Shown one piece after another: positions 10,474-22,814 of a stretch of DNA of 64,000 nucleotides (positions are counted from its first letter, which is position 1; each line of letters starts with the position of its first letter). Origin of the DNA: Bolinopsis microptera (Eukaryota; Ctenophora; Tentaculata; Lobata; Bolinopsidae); assembly GCF_026151205.1 (NCBI RefSeq), contig NC_087072.1:14982169-15046168 (forward strand). Direction: 5' to 3'. A model generated the notes under the pieces. That model was not told the DNA's origin and ran no database searches. It saw nothing but the letters and a program-made list of their open reading frames with translations. A program made the translations under genes and the position numbers.

Positions 10474-11750
10474 GGGAGCCGATGAGCGTAGAAAATCGAA
10501 ATAACGACCTTACATAGTGAACCAATTAGCATCGAGAAAGTTTATCACGTGATTCTTTACAGCATATTTATATAAAGGATTCAAGTAAGATAACAAAGGG
10601 CCGGTTGCCCCAGTATAAGATAAGAGAGTGCACGTGACCTCTTGTAAACCAATCAGCATCAGAATGGGGTAGTTCGTATCGACGATTATCATCATGGTTG
10701 TCGCACTTTATCTGTGTTTACTTTGTCATAGTCATAGAGCAACATCTTTCCCAAGATACGGCTGTATAATTAAATACCGTAAACTTTTAATCTTTCGAAG
10801 CTTAGAAAACTCTTTGCCACTCATGATTACCTTACGAGACATATTAATGTTCGACATAATTCCGGTGACATAATTCGACATAATTCCGGTGTAAATGATT
10901 TGGGAGCGAAAATATGGTAATTTTTTCCCAAAAATCGCCATGTTTCGTACCCCAAATTAGATCATGGTATTTGGGGATTTTTTTCATCTCCTTATTTTAC
11001 AAAAATGAAACCCAATATTTGAGAAAATTAAATACAAAGATCCTCTCTGATAAGCTGTTTCATCGGAGCCTCAACTTAACTCATCTTACTTTTAATCATA
11101 GTGGAACATGTCCAAAATCATTTTAAAAGCAATTCATGATCGAACACTAGTGTTCATTTGTTTGATAAATCATATATTTATATATAACTTACTATATTGA
11201 TAGTAAATCGATAAAGTCATAATTAAGGAGATTACGTGACAAATAATTTGGGGAAAATAATGACGGTTATTTGACCGGACATTGTGTGAACGGACACAAT
11301 TTTGAACGCACATTAAAATGAACACTAGGCCTCAAGCGTCCAATTAATGTCCGTTCAAATAAAGTCCGATAAGGTATGCAAGACTGGTACAGTTTCAAAT
11401 CAAATTTGACCATTTCTAGGGTCAAATGTTTTGTAATAGAGTCATGATCAGATAAAAGTTTGATTAACATCTAAAATGAGCACTAGCAGAGAAAAGAATA
11501 AAGGACTAAAACACTGTTTATATGTTGTATGTTAGTGTTAACTGTTATATACATAATAGGGTGATTCAAAAATAATGTTGGGATTTTAATTTCGTATATT
11601 TTTATAATCTAAACATGCAAACATGGAGTGAGTTTTTGATTTATCTCATATAAATTGTGGCCATTTGAAATCCCAACAATCTCTTTGAATATCATGTGAT
11701 ATTCAGTACACTCCTATGGTGTATTGATGAAACTGACAGTAACTTTACAG
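10474..11750. other. Intergenic; missing 5' exon(s) of ZnT expected here or upstream
   Basis: No firm coding segment. The first exon recognised for the zinc transporter (starting 11751) begins in phase 1 and lacks an initiator, so at least one 5' exon should lie here or further upstream. I could not fix it. ATTCGACATAATTCCGGTG is duplicated near 10853-10893. Confidence 0.35.
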
Positions 11751-14620
11751 ATTACCTACTGGACATTCCGGACCAGCACTGCCACGGACCGCCCGATCAC
11801 GGTAGTCAGGACAACACCGCCAGAAACAAGCTCTTGTGGGCGGCCGCAGTTTGTTTCCTTTTCACTATTGGCGAAGCTGCAGGTTTGCATTATAGTGATA
11901 GAAAAGGGGAGGGGCTGGTTTCAGAAACTGGCTATGAAAACTATGCAAGCGAATTAGAATATTTTCGAGCAGTTCTTTCGCCATATTCTTAAACCAGCTC
12001 CCATATATAGCTTTGATCTTCATTCCTTGCTTAGCTGACGAGATGCCATTATAGTATTTTATTAAAATATTTAGCTCATGCCGTTGTCAAACACCAATAT
12101 TCCTTTATCTTTGACTTGAACAGTAACCATGGTAACCCCGTCAACTCTCCAGGTGGTTTATTGGCCAACTCCCTCGCAATTATGACAGATGCTTCCCACA
12201 TGTTGAGCGACTTTGCCAGTTTCCTCATTTCTCTGTTCGCTCTGTGGGTAGCAAGACGACCTGCAACTCAGAAGATGTCATTTGGATATTACCGAGCTGA
12301 AGTGATGGGGGCAGTCTGTTCTGTGCTCATTATTTGGGTACTAACCGGTAGGTTTTACTTTCTGGTGCTTGTTTTATTTTTCTTGATACAATCTCATGAA
12401 TGTGTCGATCACTCTTATTGTAAGGTTATGGTATTTTTTTTCTCAAATATTTAATTAAGATACTTAGGAATGGGAGGAAAAGCAAAATTGTGCAAAATAT
12501 CGAAGAATATCAATCCAAAATAATATTGCACAGGTGTGTTGGCGTACCTGGCCATAGAACGAATGATGAACATGAACTTCTCCATTAACGCAGACACTAT
12601 GCTGATAACTGCTGCCGCTGGAGTCGCTGTGAATATCATGTGAGTTTATGGTTTCACTTTTGACCATGATCTTATCAATATCAACATCAAATCAGACTCA
12701 ATTACTCAATGGTAATTAATCACTGCTCCCATAAAATTACTGTTGTACACGTACAGGCTACATGGCGTGGCCCAGGACTTACAATAATTACTCAATGAGG
12801 CTCGACTGCAGAGGATATTCTGCTGTTAATATGCTACTCACAAAATATCATTCACATGACACATTCCACCTGTCAGTTTATATCCCATTATTGTTACCAT
12901 CGTTCGAACTTCGGTAAACCGTAAAAGTTACTGCTCACATCACCATAGATATAAGATACCTTTTAAAAACAAGGGCACAGTATGTTTTTTATCATAACCC
13001 ACTCTCCAGTCAGTATATAATGTTCACTATTAATTGAAACCCTCACTTCTCAGTATGGGATGTGTGTTGCAGCAAAGTGGGCACGGGCATTCTCATGGTG
13101 GTTTGAGTAGTAACCATGGTCACAGCCACGATGAAGAGGATGGGGGACACGACCATGACGGGAAGAAAAAAGTTAACATCAACGTGCGCGCGGCGTTCAT
13201 ACACGTCCTGGGTGATCTGGTGCAGAGTATTGGTGTTCTTATTGCAGCTGTTATCATCAAAGTGCAGGTTCGGGGATCACCCAATCAATACATTAAACTT
13301 TCTATCTAGAATAATTTTAATGATCATTTAGTTCGAATTGCTGACAAAAATTAACTTACTTCGGGCAGGAATTGGTAGGAATGATAAAGTGCTGTCTTAT
13401 AATAATTTTGCCGTAATTCTTTCAACCAATCCAATTTCAGCCCACATGGTTGATAGCGGACCCAATCTGTACGATCCTTTTTTCGGTAATTGTGCTGTGC
13501 ACAACCCTTGCCATCCTCCGGGACGCTTTGCATGTTTTAATGGAAGGTAAGATTGGTACTGATTTTCCGGGAAAAAATATAATCTAAGATAAAACATGAA
13601 TTCGAAATTTCGGAGTTTCAATCAAGCAGATTTACCCGGACGTGTTCTCTGTGTCCCTAGCGCTCGCCTTTAGCGGAAACGACAGGTCGAAACTTTAAAA
13701 CTGGCTTGCTGTTGAATATATTTTAAAGCTTTTATTCTAATATTATTATAAACTTCGCATCAGCTGATTAATGGGCGTCATTGACATGGTCATTAAGCAC
13801 GAAATCTCCAACATGCAATCAATCTTAACTGCATGATTTTAAATTTAAAACAGATTTTGCTTTCAAGTTAGAGTTTAAAGTTTAAACTGAACTTTCGAAA
13901 AAGTCGATTTCTAAAAATAAGCACACACATACGGGTTATCTTTAACAAATAACGGATGATGTTGTAAAATTAAACTTGAAATTTTACAGTAATTAGACTT
14001 TAAATAAGACTTAACACTAACAGTAATGTTCGCCCTAATGGAGCAGAACCAGTCATTATTTCAGTTATTTGCAATTATATCAGCAGGGACAACTATGAGT
14101 GACTAATTAGCCAAAATTTCACAGGATTCCCTCGAGATATAAGCTACCCTAACCTGGTGCGGGATCTCCAGAATATACCAGGAGTACAGATGATCCACTC
14201 ACTGCACGTGTGGAGTCTAACTGTGGATAAGAACGCATTATCAGTTCATCTAGCAATGGGTACGTAGTACGTCCTGTTATACGCGGTATACTTGGCACAC
14301 ATACCTGCAAAGCAATCGGGCGGATCTCTGAATTAATTTTCCGCTTGGGTAGTGGTCGTGTTACGTCTGCAGTTTTAGCAGAATATACCCCACTTCCTGG
14401 CTGTAATTTAAGGGCTATTTATAGCTGCCCGCCCTGGTCCACACCCTGTATTATAATAGTACACTTTCTCCCAGAACAAGACGCCAGCCCAGAAGACACG
14501 CTCATCTACGCCAACAAGATGCTACGTGAAACGTACGGGATCAACCAAACTACCGTCCAGGTGGAGAAGTGGCAACCTGTCATGGAGAACTGTCACTCCT
14601 GCCAGACACCGACACAGTAG
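11751..14620 (+). CDS. SLC30/ZnT zinc transporter (ZnT2/3/4/8-like), 5' end missing
   Basis: Cation diffusion facilitator that moves Zn2+ out of the cytosol into vesicles, normally as a homodimer in exchange for protons. Seven exons were chosen from splice sites and frame: 11751-11882, 12153-12347, 12534-12639, 13054-13267, 13441-13546, 14125-14259 and 14475-14620 (stop TAG). Family marks in order: HCH near the N-terminus; TM1 (LLWAAAVCFLFTIGEAAG); the TM2 metal-site motif HMLSD; RPATQKMSFGYYRAEV; a His-rich loop with repeated GHSH/HGHSH between TM4 and TM5; the TM5 site HVLGD; the TM6 region through LRDALHVLMEG; and a C-terminal regulatory domain ending in a CHSC motif. This matches the vesicular ZnT2/3/8 branch. 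The initiator exon is not identified. Confidence 0.9.
13054..13267 (+). CDS. ZnT exon: His-rich zinc loop and TM5
   Basis: Fourth recognised exon of the zinc transporter. The acceptor CTTCTCAG completes a split ATT codon from the previous exon, giving the family-typical NIIMG junction. It then encodes the cytosolic His/Asp-rich loop (SGHGHSHGG, NHGHSHDEEDGGHDHDG) that senses or ferries zinc. TM5 follows with His and Asp of the transport site in FIHVLGDLVQS. It ends at a CAG followed by GTTCGG, phase 0. Confidence 0.85.
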
Positions 14621-15970
14621 TGAACCAGTGCTGTGTAGCTGGCAGCTCCACCCAGTCTACATGTCTAGACTTCAATTATATCACAACTTGCTCTCTAGAT
14701 GCTACTGTGAGAGCTTTCAGAGAGGAAACTTTTGAGCTACGGAATAAGAAAGCTGAGAGGTATTTGAATCCAGTGAACTCTCTTGAATGTTGACGATCAG
14801 TCTTACCCATATGTGATAGCTTCGGTAGAAAGATGGATCGGAAGGGATATTAAAAAGTTCCATTTATGATCACTATGAGCTGGAAATTCTTCAAGCTCCT
14901 GTAAAAAGCCTGGTTTACCTTACCACTTTACCAGGTTTAACTTGTAACGGAGAGATTTTCCAAATAATATTGATCATAGATATCAAATTTCAAACCCATA
15001 TAGCTATTACCGATGATATCACATATGGTTCACTTTATACTTATGTATTTTCCCAATGTACATTGTACAAGCATATTTTTTTATTACATTTTATAATGTT
15101 TCTATTTACTTTTTCGTTTAAAATAGGAGATGTGGCAATTTGAGCAAAACCAATTCAATAATTCGCCGTGTGAGTGTGACTGTGATCAAGGAAAGGAAAT
15201 GTTTTACAGTTCTTGTTCATATGTTTCGTATTAAAAAGGACGTCTGAAATTTCTTGAATCGTTACTGATCCTATTTTGCTTAAAATGCAGTCGTGGCACA
15301 ATATCTTGATTATTTGCTGATTTATAAAATCACTTAATGTCATTAATAACGTATTTTTAAATAATATTTCCAATTTTAACCAAATTTCACTAATCTTTTG
15401 TCGTCCTTGAGTCGTTCCTTACTCGTATTCATTGCTATAAGAAAACGGTCGTCGCTATAAATATCACAGACATAAGAATTGTCCGGATATCAAATCTCGA
15501 ATTCGTCGAAACATCAGTGTTTAATTCCACCAAATTCCTCTCTTAAAAGGTGCATTAAAGAATTCATTACTCTATAATTAGATATTAAACAAAGTCCATT
15601 ACCCAAGGCCGTGACATCGGAGAGTGTTGCAGATTTACGTTTTACCAATAAATCTAATCATCATCTCATGAGGCAGATGATCTTGGCATGAACGGTAGGA
15701 AAACTAAGAAGTTCCGCTGTGAAATACTATCCGGGAGATCTGAGCGTGATGCAATTTGCTGCGCTGGCGAGATACAATTGATGATTTAATGGTTGGCTCC
15801 ATTGAGCTTATATCCGCAGGAAATGAGCTTAGCGGATGCGGTTAATAAGATCCATGTTCTGTGGGTGTTACGGTTAGGGGTCCCTCACTTAGTGCACGTG
15901 ACACTAGATGTTTAACAGGTCAGGGGACTAATCAGCCCCGATACGTCCAGCGACATTCTCCCACTAGCAC
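14621..15970. other. ZnT 3' flank and intergenic
   Basis: Open frames overlapping the last ZnT exon are shadows. Downstream sequence to about 15970 holds no recognised gene. The ZnT 3' UTR probably lies in the first few hundred bases; I could not place a polyadenylation signal with confidence. Confidence 0.4.
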
Positions 15971-15972
15971 CG

Positions 15973-16020
15973 TCACGTGACCCACCCCGCGCTATATATT
16001 TGAGGAAACGCAATTTGTGG
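15973..16020 (+). promoter_or_regulatory. TATA core promoter of secreted peptide gene
   Basis: CTATATATTT at about 15992-16001 lies some 140 bases upstream of the predicted start codon. CACGTG motifs occur at about 15974 and 15894. Transcription would begin roughly 25-30 bases past the TATA box. Confidence 0.5.
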
Positions 16021-16087
16021 AGCTAGTTCTGCTCACAAAACGTTTGGTAACCAGACTAATTACTGACCAACAGTTCCTCTTGGTTGC

Positions 16088-16144
16088 ATGTATTTTTGCT
16101 TGGTAGTAGCCCTAAGAAATCTGTACCCAACTCGTTCCAGATGA
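16088..16144 (+). promoter_or_regulatory. Upstream ORF overlapping the main start
   Basis: An 18-codon frame starts at ATG 16088 and stops at the TGA at 16142-16144. That stop overlaps the main ATG at 16141-16143 as ATGA. Such an overlap could support reinitiation or translational damping; this is inferred from layout only. Confidence 0.4.
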
Positions 16145-17855
16145 GTGGACTCAATATCGCCCTCTTCTTCATCGTCTCCTCGCTCGTAACATCAGGTTTC
16201 TTTTTGCTGAATTGCTTTGTTTTCAGTTTTTGTAGTTGAACTATATTCAAAACAGGATGCAGACATTTTCTGCAAATTATAAATTTATTACGTTATGTGT
16301 TAGTTCGTCTAGCAATTCCTCGGAATTTCATGTGAAATTTGGTTTGAAAAGAAAATGGTTGATTATTCCACCTCAAACCTGGCACCGACAAAATCAGGGC
16401 ATCCTGTTTATATTGACAAATTTCAGTACAAATTGAATTTCTTTCACCGATCTATTCAATTATTGACAAATGAAGAAGCATACTTCCTTGTTTGCATAGC
16501 TTTCTCTAAGAGGTTGTCTAATTTTTCGATAATTTACTTTTGGCCATCGGCTGCCTTTTCATTTGGCCATAAATCTATTAAATTTCAAGATTTTACAAAA
16601 TTCTCGTATGCTTGTACCCACTCCCAGTAACATTACAATTTGTAACACGGGGGAAAATTATCCGTTACTTAAACATACTATGATATAATGATCCCGGTTC
16701 TATTAGAAACGGCGATAGTAATTTTATCACCAAAGTTCAAACCACCAGTGTTTTCTAAAACAATATGATTCAATTGAGAAGGGGGTTTGAACCGGAAATT
16801 TGGGCCTAAGTAATAGGATACATTATAGAGCAAATCATTAATCGCAAACATGATCCTACTTTTAAAATTCGAGTAAAAATGTATCGTCGAATTGCAATTT
16901 TTTAGTGAGGTAACATAAAAGAACTTTGGGTAAACGGTGCATTTATTATTCAATAGTATTCTGTTGAAATTGAATCAGAAGAGGCTCAGCAAACAGATTT
17001 ACGCATAACTACTTGTTGGAGATTTGCCAAAAACCATAATTCATAGAGAATCCACGGGAGCTTATTTCCTAGGGCCTCTCATTTAACGTAGCTATATTAT
17101 TTAAACCATAGAACTTACTACTGGCAAATTGGACATAGTACAATTCAGGCCACATAACACGAGTGATACAGTACATTGAAACTTTGTACTCAAAAGTTCG
17201 GATAAATGTAAGGTGAAATTTGCCTTAGCATCGACGGAGATATGTTAAAATTGATTAACAAATTTTATGAAACTATACTGTTGTAGGTAACCAAGCATCA
17301 AATTCTGAAAAACAGTTGGTCCGATGCTTGGTGTTTTGAATTTACTCTGGGTATGAAGTTATTACTCAAAGCTAAAATTTCCTATTTTCAGAATCTGATG
17401 CTTGGTTCCACAAACCAAGATGTCCCCCAAGAGACCCCAAGTGTAACTCGTATATGGGTCGTGACGTTAGTAAGCGCCACATCGTCAGTTTCCAGGATAT
17501 GAACCACCTGGGTCCCACAGTGCCGCCCCTCGGAGACCTCGCTCCGGACAGGATCATTTACAATAACACTAACAGAAGGCTCCGACACAGCAAGCGAGCT
17601 CGTCACGATATCAGGTGAGAGAATGGAGGTTTAATCTGACCTTATTTTTGAGTTGGAAATACCCAACACTAAACTCAGGCCGTACTCAATTAAATGAAGC
17701 CCTCGGTAAAAGATTTTCATGGATAGTCCACATTTTATATATTTCAGCTACACCTTGATATCAGCTGACTATAGTTTCCGTGTCACGTGTCTAAACCACT
17801 TTATTTCAGGTACCGAAGCAGGTTACAGAGATATCGGGACAGATTCAACAGCTAG
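16141..17855 (+). CDS. Secreted peptide precursor, 107 aa, unrecognised
   Basis: Three exons: 16141-16195, 17392-17614 and 17810-17855 (stop TAG). Donors are GTTTCT and GTGAGA; acceptors are CTATTTTCAG and TTTATTTCAG. The lengths (55, 223 and 46) sum to exactly 108 codons in one frame. Exon 1 encodes an evident signal peptide (MSGLNIALFFIVSSLVTS). The remainder is hydrophilic and basic. It has two cysteines nine residues apart (RCPPRDPKCNS), possible dibasic cleavage sites (SKRH, NRRL, SKRA) and an Arg-rich tail with no membrane segment. This is the layout of a neuropeptide or hormone-like precursor, but I recognise no family and no amidation signal is clear. It could instead be a small secreted matrix or antimicrobial protein. 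Confidence 0.6.
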
Positions 17856-19312
17856 AGTGATAGTCACCATGGTACCCTCTGTAGCGACACCGTAGTAACG
17901 CAGCTATTCACTTTCAGCGTGTGCTGTGATCATATTTGTGCATTTTTCTGTACAGCTCTTTGTAGACTTGTGCCAGCAAATTTAGCTGGCAAATCATATG
18001 TCATAGTCTGAACACTATTATTTGGCTTGAGATCAGTTGTAGAGGCAGATAGACAGACTTGATAAAAGAACAATTGTTCTGAATAAAACTTTATACACAG
18101 ATACACTTTAATAGCTAGGTATAGGATTAAATCTTCATGTTATAGCATGCTTATTACTTCGTTAATTTCGTTTGCAATTATTATAATTATATGTTAAATT
18201 TGGTCAACAAGACAAGGTAAAGTACAGCTCTATGATATTATTACATTTATGTTTAAGCTATCATATAGTATAAACAACTTAGTTTTTCTGTAACAGTGTC
18301 AGTGTAACTGATGATGATAAATAGTATTTTTTGTAGATAGTTTTCCAGAACATCCCTTGAAGATTTCTTTAAAGATTTCGTCAAGAATCTTTCATAGGAG
18401 ACTTCTCGGACTTTAAATTTCCACTAAAAGTATTGTAGCTTATTTTTCGATGTTAAATTTAAAGCAAGTATTTTATCTTAACTAAAATTTAATTAAAATT
18501 TTGAATTAAAAGGTTATACTGTACAAAATTCGAATTTTTATATTTGATTATGGTCTTGTCGATTGCAGAATATATGATTGTATCTGAAGATAATTAACTG
18601 CCAAAACTGTATTGTGGCAACATATCTGTCGTGAAGTTTTAAAACGAACTTTGGCAAAGAAGCGAAGATAAACAGCAAACTAAATATTTTTGTCGTTTTA
18701 AAGCAAGCCTTCATGGCCTTATTGAAAGAGGGCGTTTCCAATGTATAATATTTATTTTGTTATCTGAAAATACATTTTATCTAACGCTTTACATAGCAAC
18801 TAGTACATTACTTTTAATGCACAGAACTGATGTAAATGATACGATTACGCCAAATACTCTCTTAAAGAACCAATACAGTAGCCTTAAATAAATCATAAAT
18901 TCAAATTCAAAAATCATATCTCGGTAGATTGGACCGCCAAAATATAAATCATATGTTTTTCATCCTAGCACATAATTTCCCAACAATTTAAATTTAAATC
19001 TATAGATCAAAGTCTGTGCCTTAAATTGTATTGAGCTTCATCGAAGACTGCCGCTAGGTAGGGTCGCTATTTTTAGCGACCTTTTGTACTACTACTGGTA
19101 GTACCAGAACCATATTAACATTTAGACTTTGAGATCCAAAAATTGTGGTGTTGCTCAGCATGACTGGGGTACAACAACATGACCGGACCTTATCTGAATT
19201 ATAGAAGTTAAAAATTTAATGGAAGTTACAATGTGTGTAATGAAATTACATACAGCTCAACAGCTGCCATACAATCATTTATTCTAGCTTTTACAACCGT
19301 TTAAGGGGACTT
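17856..19312. other. Intergenic, no supported gene
   Basis: The first 200 bases are probably the 3' UTR of the secreted peptide gene (AATAAA occurs near 18080). The rest is AT-rich with no recognised coding or repeat structure. Confidence 0.4.
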
Positions 19313-20678
19313 ATACAAAAAGCTTTTATGTCCTGACCATGCTGTTAACTTCATATTAAGAAAGTATACATGAAAACAATAAGATTTGATACATTAAAAA
19401 TTATTGATGAGGGTACTCACTTTCGAAATAATAAATATTTTCTTTTTCGAAAGTTTTGGAAATTTTGAGAAGTCTGTCACTGTAATACCGATTTTTCAGT
19501 AATTTTAAACGTTTTTTTGCTGATTTTTTACTGAACATTATTTACAATCCGTACAAGAAGCCCTTAAAATGATTTTATAATTAAACAATAAATGACGAAG
19601 TTACAGACCAAATAAGGTCGAGAAAAGCAAAATTGAAATTTTTGCAAAAAATCAAAGTTGTATATTTTACCAATCACCCAGGTCATAAGATATCGCTTCA
19701 AAAATTTTTTTGAGTGTAGCTGATGATCATATCCAACCTTTTGGAACAGCATTTCTCTCAATTTTGAGTTTTAAGGTATCAAATATGGCCTCAAACGACT
19801 TAGTAAAATTCATCGCAAAAAAGGGCCAACAATGGCAGATTTAAGGCGTAAAATGCCTATAACTCAAAAATGTCAGTCTTTTTGAAATAGTTTTCTCAGA
19901 ATCATAATCAGCTTGATAAGACGAATCTTTTAGTGCCAAATAGGTGATTTTAGAAGACAAATTGCCTTAAATAATTTTTTAGCTCGAAATTGTATAAATT
20001 TTGTATAATTTTTTAAACAAATTTTGTGTCTTTAAGTATTATAAATTTGGTACTTAAAGATTCGTCTTACCAAGCTGATCACGATTCTGTAAAAATTATT
20101 TAAAAAAAACTGATATTTTTTTAGTTATAAGAGGCATTTAACGCCTTAAATCTGCCATTGTTGGCCCTTTTTGCGATGAATTTTACTAAGTCGTTTGAGG
20201 CCAGATTTGATACCTTAAAACTCAAAATTGAGAGAAATGCTGTTCCAAAAAGTTGGATATGATCATCAGCTACACTCAAAAAATATTTTGAAGCGATATC
20301 TTATGACCTGGGTGATTGGTAAAATATACAACTTTGATTTTTTGCAAAAATTTCAATTTTGCTTTTCTCGACCTTGTTTGGTCTGTAACTTCGTCATTTA
20401 TTGTTTAATTATAAAATCATTTTAAGGGCTTCTTGTACGGATTGTAAATAATGTTCAGTAAAAAATCAGCCAAAAAACGTTTAAAATTACTGAAAGATCG
20501 GTATTACAGTGACAGACTTCTCAAAATTTCCAAAACTTTCGAAAAAGAAAATATTTATTTTTTCGAAAGTGAGTACCCTCATCAATAATTTTTAATGTAT
20601 CAAATCTTATTGTTTTCATGTATACTTTCTTAATATGAAGTTAACAGCATGGTCAGGACTTAAATGCTTTATGTATAT
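19313..20678. mobile_element. 1.36-kb palindrome (foldback element)
   Basis: Two arms of about 650 bp are near-exact reverse complements around a centre near 20000. The left arm contains GTCCTGACCATGCTGTTAAC (about 19330) and the right arm its complement (about 20640-20660). Each arm holds the same 65-codon frame facing the centre (19564-19761 minus, 20228-20425 plus), differing at about two residues. That peptide has no recognisable domain. The outermost 25 bp are less well matched. It could be a non-autonomous foldback transposon or a local inverted duplication; a transcript would fold into a long hairpin. Confidence 0.85.
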
Positions 20679-20876
20679 CAAACATGGCAAACTTGTTCCA
20701 ACCTCTAAAAATTACGGTAAATCGTGTTGCCAATGACATTGTCCGACGTTTTTCAAGTTCATATTACTTAGGTAGGTAATGCACACTTCATGTGGTAATT
20801 AATCAATTTAATGCCAACTGCCACTTGTCGTGACCGTGCACTGGTGTTGTCACTGTTAGGCCACACAGCGTGGGGC

Positions 20877-21255
20877 TAAGTTGTTACTAGGTGTTACTAG
20901 GTGTTACTAGGAGTTACTAGGTGTTACTAGGTGTTACTAGGTGTGAATAGGTGTTACTAGGTGTTATTATGTATAAATAGGTGTTACTAGGTGTTACTAG
21001 GTGTTACTAGGTGTTACTAGGTGTTACTAGGTGTTACTAGGTGTTACTAGGTGTTATTAGGTATTGCTAGGTGTTAGTAGGTGCTACTAGGTGTAACAAG
21101 GTGTTACTAGGTGTAACTAGGTATTACTAGGTGTTACTAGGTGTTACCAGGTGTTACTAGGTGTTACTAGGTGTTACTAGGTGTTACTAGGTGTTACTAG
21201 GTGTTACTAGGTGTTACTATGTGTTAATATGTGTTACTTGGTGTGACTAGGTGTA
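20877..21255 (+). repeat. Decamer array (GGTGTTACTA)n, block 1
   Basis: About 37 copies of a 10-bp unit GGTGTTACTA, with scattered variants (GGTGTGAATA, GGTGCTACTA, GGTATTACTA). The period of about one helical turn is kept throughout. No coding sense. Confidence 0.95.
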
Positions 21256-21479
21256 ATTTGTTTGCATTTTATATTAGCATGAGGATATTTCAGTCAAATT
21301 GAAGAAGTTTATACCGAACAATTGTCTAACGTATCTAAAAATTACTATATGATATGATGTATAATATAAATAAATCGATCTTGGACAATTTTCTGCTTCA
21401 ACAACTTCATGACTTATTCTAATGTCACGATTGTAATATAATCAATTACGAGTCGTATATCTAATCTGATTTCAATCTT

Positions 21480-21640
21480 CCGACCAAGTCCACTCTACAG
21501 TCCGCTCTCAAATTTCTAACCGCTCTAAAATCTGCATGTGGGTACCGCTCTAGAGTCCTCATAGTATGGGTCCGGTAAGGGAGTTCCGCTCTAGAGTCCT
21601 ATCCTAGCGATTTGACTCCGCTCTAGGGTCCTACTTTCGA
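21480..21640 (+). repeat. CCGCTCTAGAGTCCT interspersed motif
   Basis: Between the two decamer blocks, CCGCTCTAGAGTCCT occurs near 21547 and 21587 and as CCGCTCTAGGGTCCT near 21618. Partial forms (CCGCTCT) lie near 21500-21520. Spacing is irregular. Confidence 0.6.
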
Positions 21641-21803
21641 GGTGTAACTAGGTGTTATCAGGTGTTACTAGGTGTTACTAATACTAGGTGTTACTAGGTG
21701 TTACTAGGTGTTACTAGGTGTTACTAGGTGTTACTAGGTGTTACTAGGTGTTACTAGGTGTTACTAGGTGTTACTAGGTGTTACTAGGTGTTACTATGTG
21801 TTT
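21641..21803 (+). repeat. Decamer array (GGTGTTACTA)n, block 2
   Basis: About 15 copies of the same 10-bp unit as 20877-21255, more homogeneous and in the same orientation. It was probably one array that has been interrupted. Confidence 0.95.
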
Positions 21804-21917
21804 CATTATGATTATTTCCAAAACTAAATTAATATATTGACAGTTATTATGTAGTACATAATCAATACCGAACATAATTTGTAAAATAATTGTATGATAA
21901 TGCATGCTTATTTTAAT

Positions 21918-22040
21918 TTACTGGGCGGCGCTCAGCCTGTCATTCCGCCGAATCTCTATGTTATATACACGTTTTTTATGTACGCTATAGCCTTTTTTAT
22001 GTACATTATAGCCTTTTATATGAACATTATAGCCTGGGGT
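21918..22040 (+). repeat. Dispersed repeat, copy 1
   Basis: TTACTGGGCGGCGCTCAGCC and the following CTGTCATTCCGC recur at about 62967-63000. Both copies end with TATAGCCTGGGGTCCC. This copy contains three tandem variants of a TATAGCC-containing 25-mer. A GC-rich head in AT-rich DNA suggests a short non-autonomous element. Confidence 0.75.
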
Positions 22041-22810
22041 CCCCAGTTAATATGCTAATGTAACAGGGTATGTGAATTAAATACAATCCAAATTTGAAAA
22101 CTAGCAGCTGTAAAACAACAAAATTTCTGAGGAGATATTCATGAGGGAATGGTGTCTATAATTGATGCTAATGCAGGGCAGACTATATTGTCTTTATAAA
22201 AGTTGTCTAATTTAAATTCGATAGACTCTTCATGAGTTTGTGAGGTCACTAGACCTGGTTTGTAGACCTGTACATTGCATTTACAAACCTCAGTTCAACT
22301 TGTGCAAGACTAGGCTTGGGAGATTTAATTAATATATGCAACTCTACAGATAATGTGACCCGCTGACTTGGACTTGGAGTATGTTTTTACTACATTTTAT
22401 AATAACCGGGGGCTCCCTTGATCATCGATATAAATTTCAAAAGTAATCAAAGATTCGACATAGCTTAATATAGCGAAGGGGAGGACGCCAGCGTTTATCC
22501 ATACAAATTATTATTATGACTAGAAAAGCCGTCGATTGCGGCTTTTTGGTATTTTATATCACAGTCACAAATTTCCAGATTTCGGTTTCAAAATATACAA
22601 AGTCTTAGTCATTAACAGGGTTGAAACTCCCAAAATTTTATTGTTCACTATCTTGGAATCAATGATTGTTTATTACGCAAAAAATTGTGAGATAAGGACC
22701 TTATCATAAGGTACTTACTGATAAGCGATGCTTATGCGAGAAAATACGGAAAATATGCAGAAAATGCCATATTTTTGGAAAATATGCCGTTATTGGCATT
22801 TCGTTTAGAC
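22041..22810. other. Intergenic, nothing recognised
   Basis: AT-rich sequence between the dispersed repeat and the 5' part of the LINE. No gene or array seen. Confidence 0.4.
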
Positions 22811-22814
22811 TGGT

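Noticed and set aside
12451-12667. Minus-strand frames over the third ZnT exon
   Set aside because: Shadows of a plus-strand exon with family-conserved residues.
20877-21803. CRISPR-like array
   Set aside because: Units are contiguous 10-mers without spacers and the genome is eukaryotic.
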